A DNA stretch of 64,000 bases from Blautia luti (GTDB taxonomy: Bacteria; Bacillota; Clostridia; Lachnospirales; Lachnospiraceae). How positions within the stretch are numbered: the stretch's first letter is position 1; every line of letters starts with the position of its first letter. The stretch covers positions 186,001 through 250,000 of the forward strand of contig NZ_JAAITI010000001.1 in the NCBI RefSeq assembly GCF_013304735.1, written 5' to 3'. The notes under the pieces are model-generated. The model worked only from the letters and a program-made list of their open reading frames with translations, did no database searches and was not told where the DNA came from. Below are positions 9,156 to 17,433 of the stretch, piece after piece. The position numbers and the translations under genes were made by a program.

Positions 9156-9548
9156 TTGGCTAGCGCAAAATTCTACGGAACAGGAAGAAGAAAGAAATCA
9201 ATCGCAAGAGTTTACCTGGTACCTGGAACAGGTAAAATCACTATCAATAAAAGAGACATCGATGAGTACTTCGGACTTGAGACTCTGAAAGTTATCGTTC
9301 GTCAGCCACTGGCTTTAACAGAGACAGAGGGTAAATTCGACGTGATCGTTAACGTTCGCGGCGGTGGATACACAGGACAGGCTGGAGCAATCCGTCATGG
9401 TCTTTCCAGAGCCCTTCTCGAGGCAGATAACGACTACAGACCAGCTCTTAAAGCTGCTGGATTCCTTACACGTGATCCACGTATGAAAGAGCGTAAGAAA
9501 TACGGTCTCAAAGCTGCTCGTAGAGCTCCGCAGTTCTCCAAACGATAA
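9156..9548 (+). CDS. rpsI: 30S ribosomal protein S9
   Basis: 130 residues, standard for S9, whose C-terminal tail reaches the P-site t[17 protein letters not shown] at the start, [20 protein letters not shown] in the middle and the basic end [16 protein letters not shown] are diagnostic; the final Ser-Lys-Arg is the tRNA-contacting tail. The start codon is TTG at 9156, decided by AGGAGGT at 9141-9147 eight bases upstream and by the fit of the N-terminus to the family. It is the second and last gene of the operon, ended by the terminator at 9581-9613. Confidence 0.98.
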   Translation: MASAKFYGTGRRKKSIARVYLVPGTGKITINKRDIDEYFGLETLKVIVRQPLALTETEGKFDVIVNVRGGGYTGQAGAIRHGLSRALLEADNDYRPALKAAGFLTRDPRMKERKKYGLKAARRAPQFSKR

Positions 9549-9580
9549 TCAGACCGATATATCGAATATCAGAACATCAA

Positions 9581-9613
9581 ACCCCGGGAACCTTTTGGTT
9601 CCGGGGTTTTTTT
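9581..9613 (+). terminator. Intrinsic terminator of rplM-rpsI
   Basis: Inverted repeat ACCCCGGGAACC / GGTTCCGGGGT around a TTTT loop with one bulged G, followed by a run of seven T. Confidence 0.93.
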
Positions 9614-9643
9614 ATATGTAAGAAAAGGACATTATCCTTTCTT

Positions 9644-9672
9644 TTGACATTTCCCCCATTTTTTGATACTAT
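9644..9672 (+). promoter_or_regulatory. Predicted promoter of the Na+ symporter gene
   Basis: TTGACA at 9644-9649 and TACTAT at 9667-9672, 17-base spacer. Transcription would start near 9679, directly in front of the hairpin at 9685-9720. Confidence 0.5.
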
Positions 9673-9684
9673 ATTATCATACGG

Positions 9685-9720
9685 ACTTCCCATAGGCGCG
9701 ATCCTGTGGGAGTTTTTTTT
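9685..9720 (+). terminator. Promoter-proximal terminator (possible attenuator)
   Basis: A stem of about twelve pairs with one bulge (ACTTCCCATAGG with CCTGTGGGAGT, hexanucleotide loop CGCGAT) runs straight into eight T. It sits between the predicted start of transcription and the symporter ribosome-binding site at 9733-9740, so full-length mRNA requires read-through. Confidence 0.65.
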
Positions 9721-9748
9721 ACACAGGAATTTAAGGAGGGTTTTATGG

Positions 9749-11137
9749 ATGAGTGAAGTGAAAAAATCCGGTCACAGCCATCATCAGCGGGGACGTTTTT
9801 CCGGGAAGATCGGTTATGTGCTGGCTGTTGCCGGATCTGCGGTAGGTTTGGGAAATATCTGGCGTTTTCCTTACCTGGCGGCGAAGTACGGCGGAGGAAT
9901 GTTCCTGCTGGTTTATATCCTGCTGACCGTGTCATTTGGATATGTGCTGATCATGTCGGAGACAGCGCTGGGAAGAATGACGCGTAAGAGTCCGGTCGGA
10001 GCATTTGAACATTTTGGAAAGAGCGCACCGTTTAAGATCGGTGGATGGCTGAACGCTGTGATCCCGATGCTGATCGTGCCGTATTACAGCACCATCGGTG
10101 GATGGGTTATCAAGTATCTGGTGGAGTATTTAAGAGGAAATGTGCAGAAGGTTTCCGAAGATGGTTATTTTGGAAGTTTTATTGCGGATTCCTGGCAGGT
10201 GGAAGCCTGGTTTCTGGTGTTTGCAGTGCTGGTATTTGCCATCATCCTTGGCGGCGTAAAAAATGGCGTAGAACTTATGTCAAAGATCATGATGCCGGTT
10301 CTGGTAGTTCTGGCTGTGATTGTTGCCATTTATTCAATGACACGGCCAGGAGCTATGGAAGGAGTAAAATATTTCCTGATTCCGAACTTTAAGAATTTTT
10401 CCTGGATGACAGTTGTGACAGCCATGGGTCAGATGTTTTATTCGCTTTCTATTGCAATGGGTATCTTATATACCTATGGCTCCTATATGCATAAGAAGCT
10501 GGATATGGAACAGTCTACCACACAGGTGGAAATCTTTGACACAGGGATTGCCATCCTTGCAGGACTTATGATCATTCCGGCTGTGTTTGCTTTTTCCGGC
10601 GGAAATCCGGAGACTCTGCAGGCGGGGCCATCGCTGATGTTTATCACACTGCCGAAGGTTTTTGCAACCATGGGAGTAGGAACCGGCGCAGGAATCCTGT
10701 TTTTCGTGCTGGTTCTTCTTGCGGCACTGACCAGTGCGGTTTCTCTGATGGAGACAAGCGTATCTACCTTTATGGATGAGCTTCACTGGGGCCGGGCAAA
10801 ATGCTGTATCCTGATGGCAGTGATCATGTTTGTGTTCGGAACTGCATCTTCCATGGGATATGGGGTGCTGGATTTCCTGAAGATCTTCGGAATGAATTTC
10901 CTGGATTTCTTTGACTTTATGACAAACTCCGTGATGATGCCTCTGGCAGCACTTGCCACCTGTTTCCTGGTAACACGTGTTGTGGGATATGACAGGATCG
11001 CGGCGGAGATCGAACAGTCTTCGAAATTCCGCAGAAAAGGGCTATACAAGTTTTTTATTAAGTATCTGGCACCTGTCTGCCTGATCATTGTACTGTTAAG
11101 TTCCATTGCAAATGTACTGGGAATCATCAGTATGTAA
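9749..11137 (+). CDS. Sodium:neurotransmitter symporter (NSS/SNF) family transporter
   Basis: 462-residue membrane protein with a LeuT-type fold and eleven to twelve helices. The first helix carries the NSS signature GSAVGLGNIWRFPYL that forms the Na+ and substrate site; the third helix has VPYYSTIGGW. Bacterial members import amino acids or related amines with sodium. The ATG at 9749 is chosen because AAGGAGGG lies eight bases upstream; the frame is open further upstream but those codons lie over the terminator hairpin. The gene stands alone, with its own promoter and a hairpin directly upstream that could attenuate it. The substrate is not predictable. Confidence 0.92.
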   Translation: MSEVKKSGHSHHQRGRFSGKIGYVLAVAGSAVGLGNIWRFPYLAAKYGGGMFLLVYILLTVSFGYVLIMSETALGRMTRKSPVGAFEHFGKSAPFKIGGWLNAVIPMLIVPYYSTIGGWVIKYLVEYLRGNVQKVSEDGYFGSFIADSWQVEAWFLVFAVLVFAIILGGVKNGVELMSKIMMPVLVVLAVIVAIYSMTRPGAMEGVKYFLIPNFKNFSWMTVVTAMGQMFYSLSIAMGILYTYGSYMHKKLDMEQSTTQVEIFDTGIAILAGLMIIPAVFAFSGGNPETLQAGPSLMFITLPKVFATMGVGTGAGILFFVLVLLAALTSAVSLMETSVSTFMDELHWGRAKCCILMAVIMFVFGTASSMGYGVLDFLKIFGMNFLDFFDFMTNSVMMPLAALATCFLVTRVVGYDRIAAEIEQSSKFRRKGLYKFFIKYLAPVCLIIVLLSSIANVLGIISM

Positions 11138-11160
11138 AAAAATATTATAAAAATAAAAAG

Positions 11161-11215
11161 CGGATCTGGTGAGAATGAATTATAAAATAAATGATTCTCA
11201 CACAGATCCGTTTTA
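11161..11215. terminator. Bidirectional terminator between symporter and glyoxalase-fold genes
   Basis: Long inverted repeat CGGATCTGGTGAGAAT (11161-11176) with ATTCTCACACAGATCCG (11194-11210), one bulge. On the plus strand it is followed by TTTTATATT; on the minus strand by CTTTTTATTTTTAT. It serves both convergent genes. Confidence 0.9.
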
Positions 11216-11228
11216 TATTGGATTTTTC

Positions 11229-11570
11229 TCAGTCGTTGACTTTCCAGTTAGCCAGCAGTTTCAGTTCGATCCGTGTTCCATCCGGAAGAGAAAACCAGTG
11301 GTCATTGATGGTTTTTACCGGATAAAATTTGATCTTTTCCATGGTTTCTTCCACAGAATCAACGGCGATGGAAATGTGGTCATATCCGTTCTCTGCCTCT
11401 GTGTTGATGTTGGAAACTTCGCAGAGCTGGATACCTTCCCGGAACCAGCATTTGCGCTCCGGTTTTTCCCCAATTTCCCGCCACATATGCATGTCAAAAA
11501 CATCCTCAAAAAATTTCTGTGCATCTTCATAGGAAGAAGTACGGATCGCTGCATGATCGATCTTTGCCAT
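11229..11570 (-). CDS. VOC-family (glyoxalase/bleomycin-resistance fold) protein
   Basis: 113 residues with the vicinal-oxygen-chelate fold: KIDHAAIRTS at the start supplies the first metal-ligand strand, a second HISIAVDSVEE strand follows around residue 73, and the C-terminal DGTRIELKL supplies the acidic ligand. Such single-domain pairs form dimeric metalloenzymes or binding proteins acting on small molecules. The minus-strand start has AAGGAGG just upstream. It is convergent with the symporter gene and shares its terminator. The actual substrate is unknown; similar clostridial proteins are often labelled lactoylglutathione lyase without proof. Confidence 0.82.
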   Translation of the reverse strand: MAKIDHAAIRTSSYEDAQKFFEDVFDMHMWREIGEKPERKCWFREGIQLCEVSNINTEAENGYDHISIAVDSVEETMEKIKFYPVKTINDHWFSLPDGTRIELKLLANWKVND

Positions 11571-11699
11571 AAAAATTGTGCCTCCTTTATATATGATGTA
11601 TATGCGATTTTTTATCTGTTATAAGAATAAGCGATTTTGTGATAACTGGCAAGGAAAAAAAGATTGTTATACGAACGCAGAGGATACGGAGATTTGGCT

Positions 11700-11728
11700 T
11701 TACAGCAGAGAAGAATATCAAGTATAAT
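11700..11728 (+). promoter_or_regulatory. Predicted promoter of the ABC-F / GTPase-nuclease pair
   Basis: TTACAG (11700-11705) and a perfect TATAAT (11723-11728) with a 17-base spacer, about 65 bases ahead of the ABC-F start. The rest of the 220-base gap shows no other clear element. Confidence 0.6.
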
Positions 11729-11794
11729 ACTATAGCATTATATAAAGGAAAACAAAATATAACACAAAAATCACAATAAAAAGGAATATAACAA

Positions 11795-13351
11795 ATGAGT
11801 ATTTTAAATGTAGAACACCTGACTCACGGATTTGGAGACAGAGCGATTTTTGAAGACGTATCTTTCCGGCTTCTGAAGGGAGAACACATTGGGCTTGTAG
11901 GAGCCAACGGCGAAGGAAAGTCCACATTTATGAGCATCGTAACCGGAAAACTGATGCCGGATGAAGGAAAAGTAGAATGGGCAAAAAATGTCCACGCAGG
12001 CTATTTGGATCAGCATGCAGTGCTGGAAAAAGGCATGACCATCGGACAGGTGCTGAAATCCGCTTTTGATCCCCTTCTCAAAAAAGAAGAGCGCATGAAC
12101 GAGATCTGCGACAAACTGGGAACTGCAGATCCTGACGAGATGGATGCGCTGATGGAAGAACTTGGAACCATTCAGGATGAACTGACACTTCACGATTTTT
12201 ACGCCATTGATGCAAAAGTAGAGGAGGTTGCCAGAGCACTGGGACTTCTGGATCTGGGACTGGACCGTGACGTTACAGACTTAAGTGGCGGCCAGAGAAC
12301 CAAGGTACTCCTTGCAAAACTGCTTCTTGAGAAGCCGGATATCCTGCTTCTGGATGAGCCAACCAACTATCTGGATGAGGAACACATTGCATGGCTGAAA
12401 AGATATCTCCTGGATTATGAGAATGCTTTTATCCTTATCTCCCACGATATTCCGTTCCTGAATTCTGTGGTTAATATCATCTATCACATGGAAAATCAGG
12501 AACTGAACCGTTATGTAGGAGACTACGACCACTTCCAGGAAGTCTACGCGGTTAAGAAGGCACAGCTGGAGGCGGCCTACCGGAAACAGCAGCAGGAGAT
12601 CAGTGAGCTAAAAGACTTTGTGGCAAGAAACAAAGCCCGTGTTTCCACAAGAAACATGGCCATGTCCCGCCAGAAAAAACTGGACAAGATGGATGTGATC
12701 GAGCTGGCAGCAGAGAAGCCGAAGCCGGAGTTCAATTTCCGCTATGGACGCACACCGGGAAAAATGCTCTTTGAAACACATGATCTGGTCATCGGATATG
12801 ATGAACCACTTTCCAAACCGCTGAATTTTACCATGGAGCGTGGACAGAAGATTGCCCTGGTAGGAACCAATGGTATCGGTAAAACGACACTGTTACGAAG
12901 CCTTCTTGGCCTGAACAAACCGATCTCCGGAAGTGTGGAGCAGGGAGAAAATCTCGAAATTGGATATTTTGAGCAGGAAGTAAAAGGCGAGAACAAGACC
13001 ACCTGTATCGAAGAACTGTGGCAGGAATTCCCGTCATTTTCCCAGTATGAGGTACGTTCCGCACTGGCAAAATGCGGCCTTACAACCAAACACATCGAAA
13101 GCCAGGTCCGTGTCTTAAGCGGTGGTGAGCAGGCAAAGGTCCGTCTCTGCAAACTGGTGAACCGTGATACCAATATCCTGCTTCTGGATGAGCCCACCAA
13201 CCATCTGGATGTGGATGCAAAAGACGAGCTGAAAAAAGCTCTCCGGGAATACCGCGGAAGTATCCTTCTCATCTGCCATGAGCCGGAATTTTATCAGGAT
13301 GTGGTAAATGAAGTATGGGATATGAGCAAGTGGACGACAAAGATTTTCTGA
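11795..13351 (+). CDS. ABC-F family ATPase (ribosome-associated type)
   Basis: 518-residue soluble protein with two ABC ATPase domains and no membrane segment, the ABC-F layout. Domain 1: Walker A GANGEGKST (about 37), signature LSGGQRTKVLLAKLL, Walker B LLLDEPTNYLD. Domain 2: Walker A GTNGIGKTT (about 355), signature LSGGEQAKVRL, Walker B LLLDEPTNHLD. The charged linker (about 235-315) between them is the part that in ABC-F proteins reaches into the ribosomal exit site and acts on P-site tRNA. It most resembles housekeeping YkpA/YbiT-like members rather than the long-armed antibiotic-resistance group, by eye. The next gene begins 35 bases downstream without a terminator and also encodes a ribosome-acting protein, so the pair probably functions together in translation. 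Confidence 0.9.
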   Translation: MSILNVEHLTHGFGDRAIFEDVSFRLLKGEHIGLVGANGEGKSTFMSIVTGKLMPDEGKVEWAKNVHAGYLDQHAVLEKGMTIGQVLKSAFDPLLKKEERMNEICDKLGTADPDEMDALMEELGTIQDELTLHDFYAIDAKVEEVARALGLLDLGLDRDVTDLSGGQRTKVLLAKLLLEKPDILLLDEPTNYLDEEHIAWLKRYLLDYENAFILISHDIPFLNSVVNIIYHMENQELNRYVGDYDHFQEVYAVKKAQLEAAYRKQQQEISELKDFVARNKARVSTRNMAMSRQKKLDKMDVIELAAEKPKPEFNFRYGRTPGKMLFETHDLVIGYDEPLSKPLNFTMERGQKIALVGTNGIGKTTLLRSLLGLNKPISGSVEQGENLEIGYFEQEVKGENKTTCIEELWQEFPSFSQYEVRSALAKCGLTTKHIESQVRVLSGGEQAKVRLCKLVNRDTNILLLDEPTNHLDVDAKDELKKALREYRGSILLICHEPEFYQDVVNEVWDMSKWTTKIF

Positions 13352-13386
13352 TGATGTAATTACGATAGAAAAGAAAGGGGTATTTC

Positions 13387-16300
13387 ATGGGTGAAAAACC
13401 TCAGAAGATACAAGAACAGAAACAAATAAGCCTGGGTGTGCTGGCTCACGTAGATGCAGGAAAGACAACTTTATCGGAAGGCCTGCTTTTTAAATGCGGA
13501 AGGATCCGGAAGATCGGACGTGTGGATCATAAAGACGCATATCTGGATACGTATGAACTGGAACGGGAACGAGGCATTACCATTTTTTCCAAGCAGGCAG
13601 TTTTTTCTATGGGAGCGTTTAATGTGACGCTTCTGGATACTCCAGGGCATGTGGATTTTTCTGCGGAAATGGAGCGCACACTGCAGGTGTTGGATTATGC
13701 GATTCTGGTGATCAACGGAGCGGATGGTGTGCAGGGCCATACCCAGACACTGTGGAGACTTCTTGAACAGTATAAGATCCCCACATTTCTTTTTGTGAAC
13801 AAAATGGATCAGGACGGAACAGACAGAGAGGGTCTTCTTCAGGAGCTGAAGAAGAAATTAAGTGGAAACTGTGTGGATTTTGGTGGAGAACTGGAGTGCC
13901 ACGGTGCAGAAGAATCCGGGAAAGCCATGCAGCAGGTGGATAACTTCGGGAAAACTTCCGGTGAGCCTGAAAATGAATCCGGAGTGGAAAAGCAGATGGA
14001 TCATGATGGACGTTTTGCAGACAGCAAAAAAAGCGACTATATCAACGGAACCGATGATTTTCTGGAAAATATCGCCGTATGTGATGAAAATCTTCTGGAA
14101 AACTTTCTTGAAACAGGGATTATCAAAAAGAAAGCTGTGGTAAAGCTGATCCTGGAGCGGAAGCTTTTCCCCTGTTTCTTTGGCTCAGCTCTGAAAATGG
14201 AAGGCGTAGATGCATTCATTCACGGTATGGAAACCTATATGGCAGCGCCTGTTTGCCCATCTGAATTCGGTGCAAAAATTTTCAAGATCGCCAGGGATGA
14301 TCAGGGTAACCGCTTGACTTACATGAAGATCACAGGCGGCAGCCTGAAAGTAAAAGAAACGCTTACCAATGCAGGGAGAAAAGGAATTCCGGAAGAAGAG
14401 ATCTGGGAGGAAAAAGTGGATCAGATCCGCATTTATTCCGGTGCGAAGTTTGAGATGCTCAAAGAAGCGGAGGCAGGAACCGTCTGTGCGGTAACAGGCC
14501 TTACCGAAACCTATCCGGGAGAGGGCCTGGGTGTTGAGCGGGAGTCTGTCATGCCGGTTCTGGAGCCGGTGCTGAATTATCAGATCATCCTTCCGGAGGG
14601 CTGCGATGCCCACAAGATGCTGAAAAGCCTGAAAGAGCTGGAAGAGGAAGAACCGCAGCTTCACATTATGTGGGATGAGCAGTTGGGGGAAATCCATGCC
14701 ATGCTGATGGGGGAGGTGCAGATTGAGATTCTGAAACATCTCATCTGGGAACGCTTCCATGTGGCTGTGGAGTTCGGAACCGGAAATATTGTATATAAGG
14801 AAACCATTGCCGCACCGGTGGAAGGCGTAGGACATTTTGAACCACTGCGCCATTATGCGGAAGTGCATCTTCTTCTGGAACCGGGAGAGAGAGGAAGCGG
14901 ATTGCAGTTTTTTACAGCGGCAAGTGAAGACCAGCTGGATCGGAACTGGCAGCGCCTGATCCTCACCCATCTGGAAGAAAAAGAGCATCTTGGTGTACTT
15001 ACCGGATCACCGATCACAGATATGCAGATTACACTTCTTACTGGTCGGGCACACCAGAAGCATACAGAGGGCGGAGATTTCCGTCAGGCAACTTACCGTG
15101 CAGTGCGTCAGGGCCTGAAAAAGGCGAAAACCGTCCTTCTGGAGCCATACTACAGTTTCCGGCTGGAACTTCCGGCCGAAAATGTAGGCCGTGCCATGAC
15201 CGATATCCAGCGGATGCAGGGAAACTTCCAGGGACCGGAGACAGAGGGAGAACTGGCTGTGATCACAGGCAGTGCACCGGTTGCAAAAATGCGGGATTAT
15301 CAGAGCCAGGTAATTTCCTACACAAGAGGAAAAGGCCATCTCACCTGTACGCTGAAAGGCTATGAACCATGCCAGGATCAGGAGCAGATCGTCCAGGAGA
15401 TCGGCTATGATTCCGAGAGAGATCTTGAGAATCCTACGGGATCTGTATTCTGTGCTCACGGAGCAGGTTTTGTGGTTCCGTGGTATGAGGTAGAGGAATA
15501 TATGCATCTGGACGGTGCAGAGATCCAGGACTGGGACGATGCGTATGATGATTCCGGTGACAGCAGTACGGGAACTGCGGAAGCTTCCGGAAGAGGATAT
15601 TCCGTGCAGGGAAAAGATACACACAGTACCAGTTATGGGACAGGAAAAACCTCCCGTGGGAAATATACTTCGATGTATGGAAGCTACGAAGAGGAGAAAG
15701 AGCTGAAGGCAATCTTTGAGAAAACTTTCGGTCCTGTGAAATCGAAGAAATATAACAGCAACAGCAGAAGCTTCGGAAATCTGGAAAGCGGCAGCAGCTT
15801 TTACGGAAACAGTGGAAAACGCTCTCAATCTTCAGAACTTCCGGGGAAAACCAGTCAGGGTGCCTGGAGAAACAGCAATCCTGCCATCCACAGAGACGAC
15901 TATCTTCTGGTAGATGGATGCAACATTATTTTTGCATGGGAAGATTTAAGAGATCTTGCCCAGGCTGATTTTCATGCGGCCCAGACCCGTTTAATGGACA
16001 TATTAAGTGATTATCAGGGCATCAAAGGCTGTATCCTGATCCTGGTATTTGACGCTTACCGTGTGGAAGGCCATCCGGAGGAAACCTTCCAGTACCATAA
16101 CATCCATGTGGTTTATACCAGAGAAGCAGAGACCGCAGACCAGTATATTGAGCGTACTGTCCATAAAATCGGACGGAAACATAATGTGACAGTTGCCACA
16201 TCCGATGGCCTGGAACAGATCATCATCATGGGCCAGGGAGCTGCCAGAATCTCAGCCCGCGGTTTTAAAGAGGAGATTGCCTCCGCAAAGCAGCAGATGA

Positions 16301-16422
16301 GGGAAGAATGGCAGGAACGCCGAGACAGTAGCAAAACATACCTCTTTGACAGCATGACCCCGGAATTAAAGTCTCATATGGAAGATATCCGTCTGGGAAG
16401 AAAGAAAAAAGAAGAATTATAA
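13387..16422 (+). CDS. Fusion of Tet(M)/EF-G-like GTPase with YacP/Rae1-like NYN endonuclease domain
   Basis: 1011 residues. Residues 1-710 are a translational GTPase of the Tet(M)/Tet(O) group: G1 AHVDAGKTT (20-28), G2 in RERGITIF, G3 DTPGHVDF (from Asp84), G4 NKMD (138-141), G5 region GSALKMEG, and EF-G domains II-V ending in HGAGFVVPWYEVEEYMHL. About 60 residues of low-complexity acidic sequence interrupt the G domain between G4 and G5 (about 158-220). Residues 711-836 are a Ser/Gly-rich disordered linker. Residues 837-1000 are a NYN/PIN-like nuclease domain with the motifs of Bacillus YacP (Rae1), which cuts mRNA in the ribosomal A site: LLVDGCNII with Asp843, LVFDAYRVEG, ETAD (915-918), ATSDGLEQ with Asp940, GQGAARISARG. 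The loop that in Tet(M) carries SPVSTPADF is replaced by AHQKHTEGGDF, so tetracycline protection is doubtful. Proposed role: GTP-driven delivery of a nuclease to the A site of stalled ribosomes (inference). Confidence 0.88.
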   Translation: MGEKPQKIQEQKQISLGVLAHVDAGKTTLSEGLLFKCGRIRKIGRVDHKDAYLDTYELERERGITIFSKQAVFSMGAFNVTLLDTPGHVDFSAEMERTLQVLDYAILVINGADGVQGHTQTLWRLLEQYKIPTFLFVNKMDQDGTDREGLLQELKKKLSGNCVDFGGELECHGAEESGKAMQQVDNFGKTSGEPENESGVEKQMDHDGRFADSKKSDYINGTDDFLENIAVCDENLLENFLETGIIKKKAVVKLILERKLFPCFFGSALKMEGVDAFIHGMETYMAAPVCPSEFGAKIFKIARDDQGNRLTYMKITGGSLKVKETLTNAGRKGIPEEEIWEEKVDQIRIYSGAKFEMLKEAEAGTVCAVTGLTETYPGEGLGVERESVMPVLEPVLNYQIILPEGCDAHKMLKSLKELEEEEPQLHIMWDEQLGEIHAMLMGEVQIEILKHLIWERFHVAVEFGTGNIVYKETIAAPVEGVGHFEPLRHYAEVHLLLEPGERGSGLQFFTAASEDQLDRNWQRLILTHLEEKEHLGVLTGSPITDMQITLLTGRAHQKHTEGGDFRQATYRAVRQGLKKAKTVLLEPYYSFRLELPAENVGRAMTDIQRMQGNFQGPETEGELAVITGSAPVAKMRDYQSQVISYTRGKGHLTCTLKGYEPCQDQEQIVQEIGYDSERDLENPTGSVFCAHGAGFVVPWYEVEEYMHLDGAEIQDWDDAYDDSGDSSTGTAEASGRGYSVQGKDTHSTSYGTGKTSRGKYTSMYGSYEEEKELKAIFEKTFGPVKSKKYNSNSRSFGNLESGSSFYGNSGKRSQSSELPGKTSQGAWRNSNPAIHRDDYLLVDGCNIIFAWEDLRDLAQADFHAAQTRLMDILSDYQGIKGCILILVFDAYRVEGHPEETFQYHNIHVVYTREAETADQYIERTVHKIGRKHNVTVATSDGLEQIIIMGQGAARISARGFKEEIASAKQQMREEWQERRDSSKTYLFDSMTPELKSHMEDIRLGRKKKEEL

Positions 16423-16440
16423 CAGATACCAGAAAGAACG

Positions 16441-16480
16441 GACTGTACACCGGGAAATAAAAAGGTGTACAGTCTTTTAT
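16441..16480 (+). terminator. Intrinsic terminator after the GTPase-nuclease gene
   Basis: Perfect 11-base repeat GACTGTACACC / GGTGTACAGTC (16441-16451, 16464-16474) with a 12-base A-rich loop, followed by TTTTATTTT. Confidence 0.93.
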
Positions 16481-16582
16481 TTTCGGAAAAATACCGGCTA
16501 CAGGCTGTAAAAACTGCACAAAAAGTATAAACTCTCTATTATGAGCATATTTCACAAAAATAAAAAAGCTTTTTGAATTCTT

Positions 16583-16671
16583 TTGCAAATAAATGGGAAA
16601 AGTAGTAAAATAAGGATAGAATCCTCAGTGAGAAGCTCCCTGTCCGGATATATACCCTGGCAGGGAGTTTT
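16583..16671 (+). promoter_or_regulatory. Predicted carD promoter and leader hairpin
   Basis: TTGCAA (16583-16588) and TAAAAT (16606-16611), 17-base spacer. About 20 bases downstream of the expected start, AAGCTCCCTG (16633-16642) pairs with CAGGGAGTTT (16661-16670), leading into a short T run. It looks like a weak terminator or attenuator in the 150-base leader. The rest of the 340-base gap shows only the upstream terminator at 16441-16480. Confidence 0.5.
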
Positions 16672-16766
16672 CATTAGAGCAATTCAGGGACATTGAAATG
16701 CTCACAGAGCACAATAAGACGCCACGATAACAGAAGAAAAAGCAAAAAATGAAAGGATGTGGAAAA

Positions 16767-17297
16767 ATGTTTGAAACAGGCGAATATGTTGTGTATGGCC
16801 GTACCGGAATCTGCCAGGTGACGGGAGTTACTACAATGAAGATGGACGGTTCCTCCTCGGAGAGACTTTATTATATATTAAGGCCGGGAGGGGAGACGGA
16901 AGGAAAGATTTTTACACCGGTAGAAGGCGGGAAACAGGTGCTTCGTGGAATCATTACAAAAGAAGAAGCTGAGAAACTGATCGACGAAATTCCTTCCATA
17001 GAGACACTGAGTATTGAGAACGAAAAATTCAGGGAAGACAGCTACAAGAACTGTATCCGCACCTGCGAATGCAGAGATCTTCTCCGGATCATCAAGACAA
17101 TCTATATTCGCAAACAGGCCAGATTATCTCATGGCAAAAAAACAACCGCTACAGATGAACGGTATCTGAAACTGGCAGAGGATCATCTCTATTCTGAATT
17201 TTCCATGCTACTGGATATTCCCAAGGAACATATGGCAGGTTATATTGAACAGCGGGTGCATCAGCACAGAGAAGAAGAACAGGCCTGCGCTGTTTGA
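16767..17297 (+). CDS. CarD/CdnL-type RNA polymerase-binding regulator
   Basis: 176 residues. The N-terminal 60 form the CarD RNA-polymerase interaction (Tudor-like) domain shared with Mfd: MFETGEYVVYGRTGICQV and YYILRP are typical. The C-terminal part is helical, with a basic patch (IRKQARLSHGKK, about 120) corresponding to the promoter-DNA-contacting domain. Such proteins bind the beta subunit and stabilise open complexes. The ATG at 16767 is preferred over that at 16749 because it gives the canonical MFxxG start and AAGGA nine bases upstream. It is followed 136 bases later by greA, another RNA-polymerase factor, with no clear terminator between them. Confidence 0.88.
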   Translation: MFETGEYVVYGRTGICQVTGVTTMKMDGSSSERLYYILRPGGETEGKIFTPVEGGKQVLRGIITKEEAEKLIDEIPSIETLSIENEKFREDSYKNCIRTCECRDLLRIIKTIYIRKQARLSHGKKTTATDERYLKLAEDHLYSEFSMLLDIPKEHMAGYIEQRVHQHREEEQACAV

Positions 17298-17433
17298 CAA
17301 AGTGAGGCGTATCTGCTATGGTATTTCCGGTAACCTTTCGGGAAATTCTGTATCCGTGACACAGGACTGCAGGAAGTGTAGAACAGATGCAGGATCAGCC
17401 TGAATGCTGTAAAGAAAAGGAGATGCCAGAAGA

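Noticed and set aside
9644-9748. Symporter start at 9644
   Set aside because: The extra 35 codons cover the promoter-like boxes and terminator hairpin; AAGGAGGG at 9733 supports the ATG at 9749.
11169-11624. Plus-strand open frame of 151 codons
   Set aside because: Covers the terminator and the reverse complement of the glyoxalase-fold gene; the minus-strand product fits a known family.
13387-16422. Tetracycline resistance gene
   Set aside because: GTPase is Tet(M)-like, but the drug-displacing loop is missing and the protein carries an extra nuclease domain.
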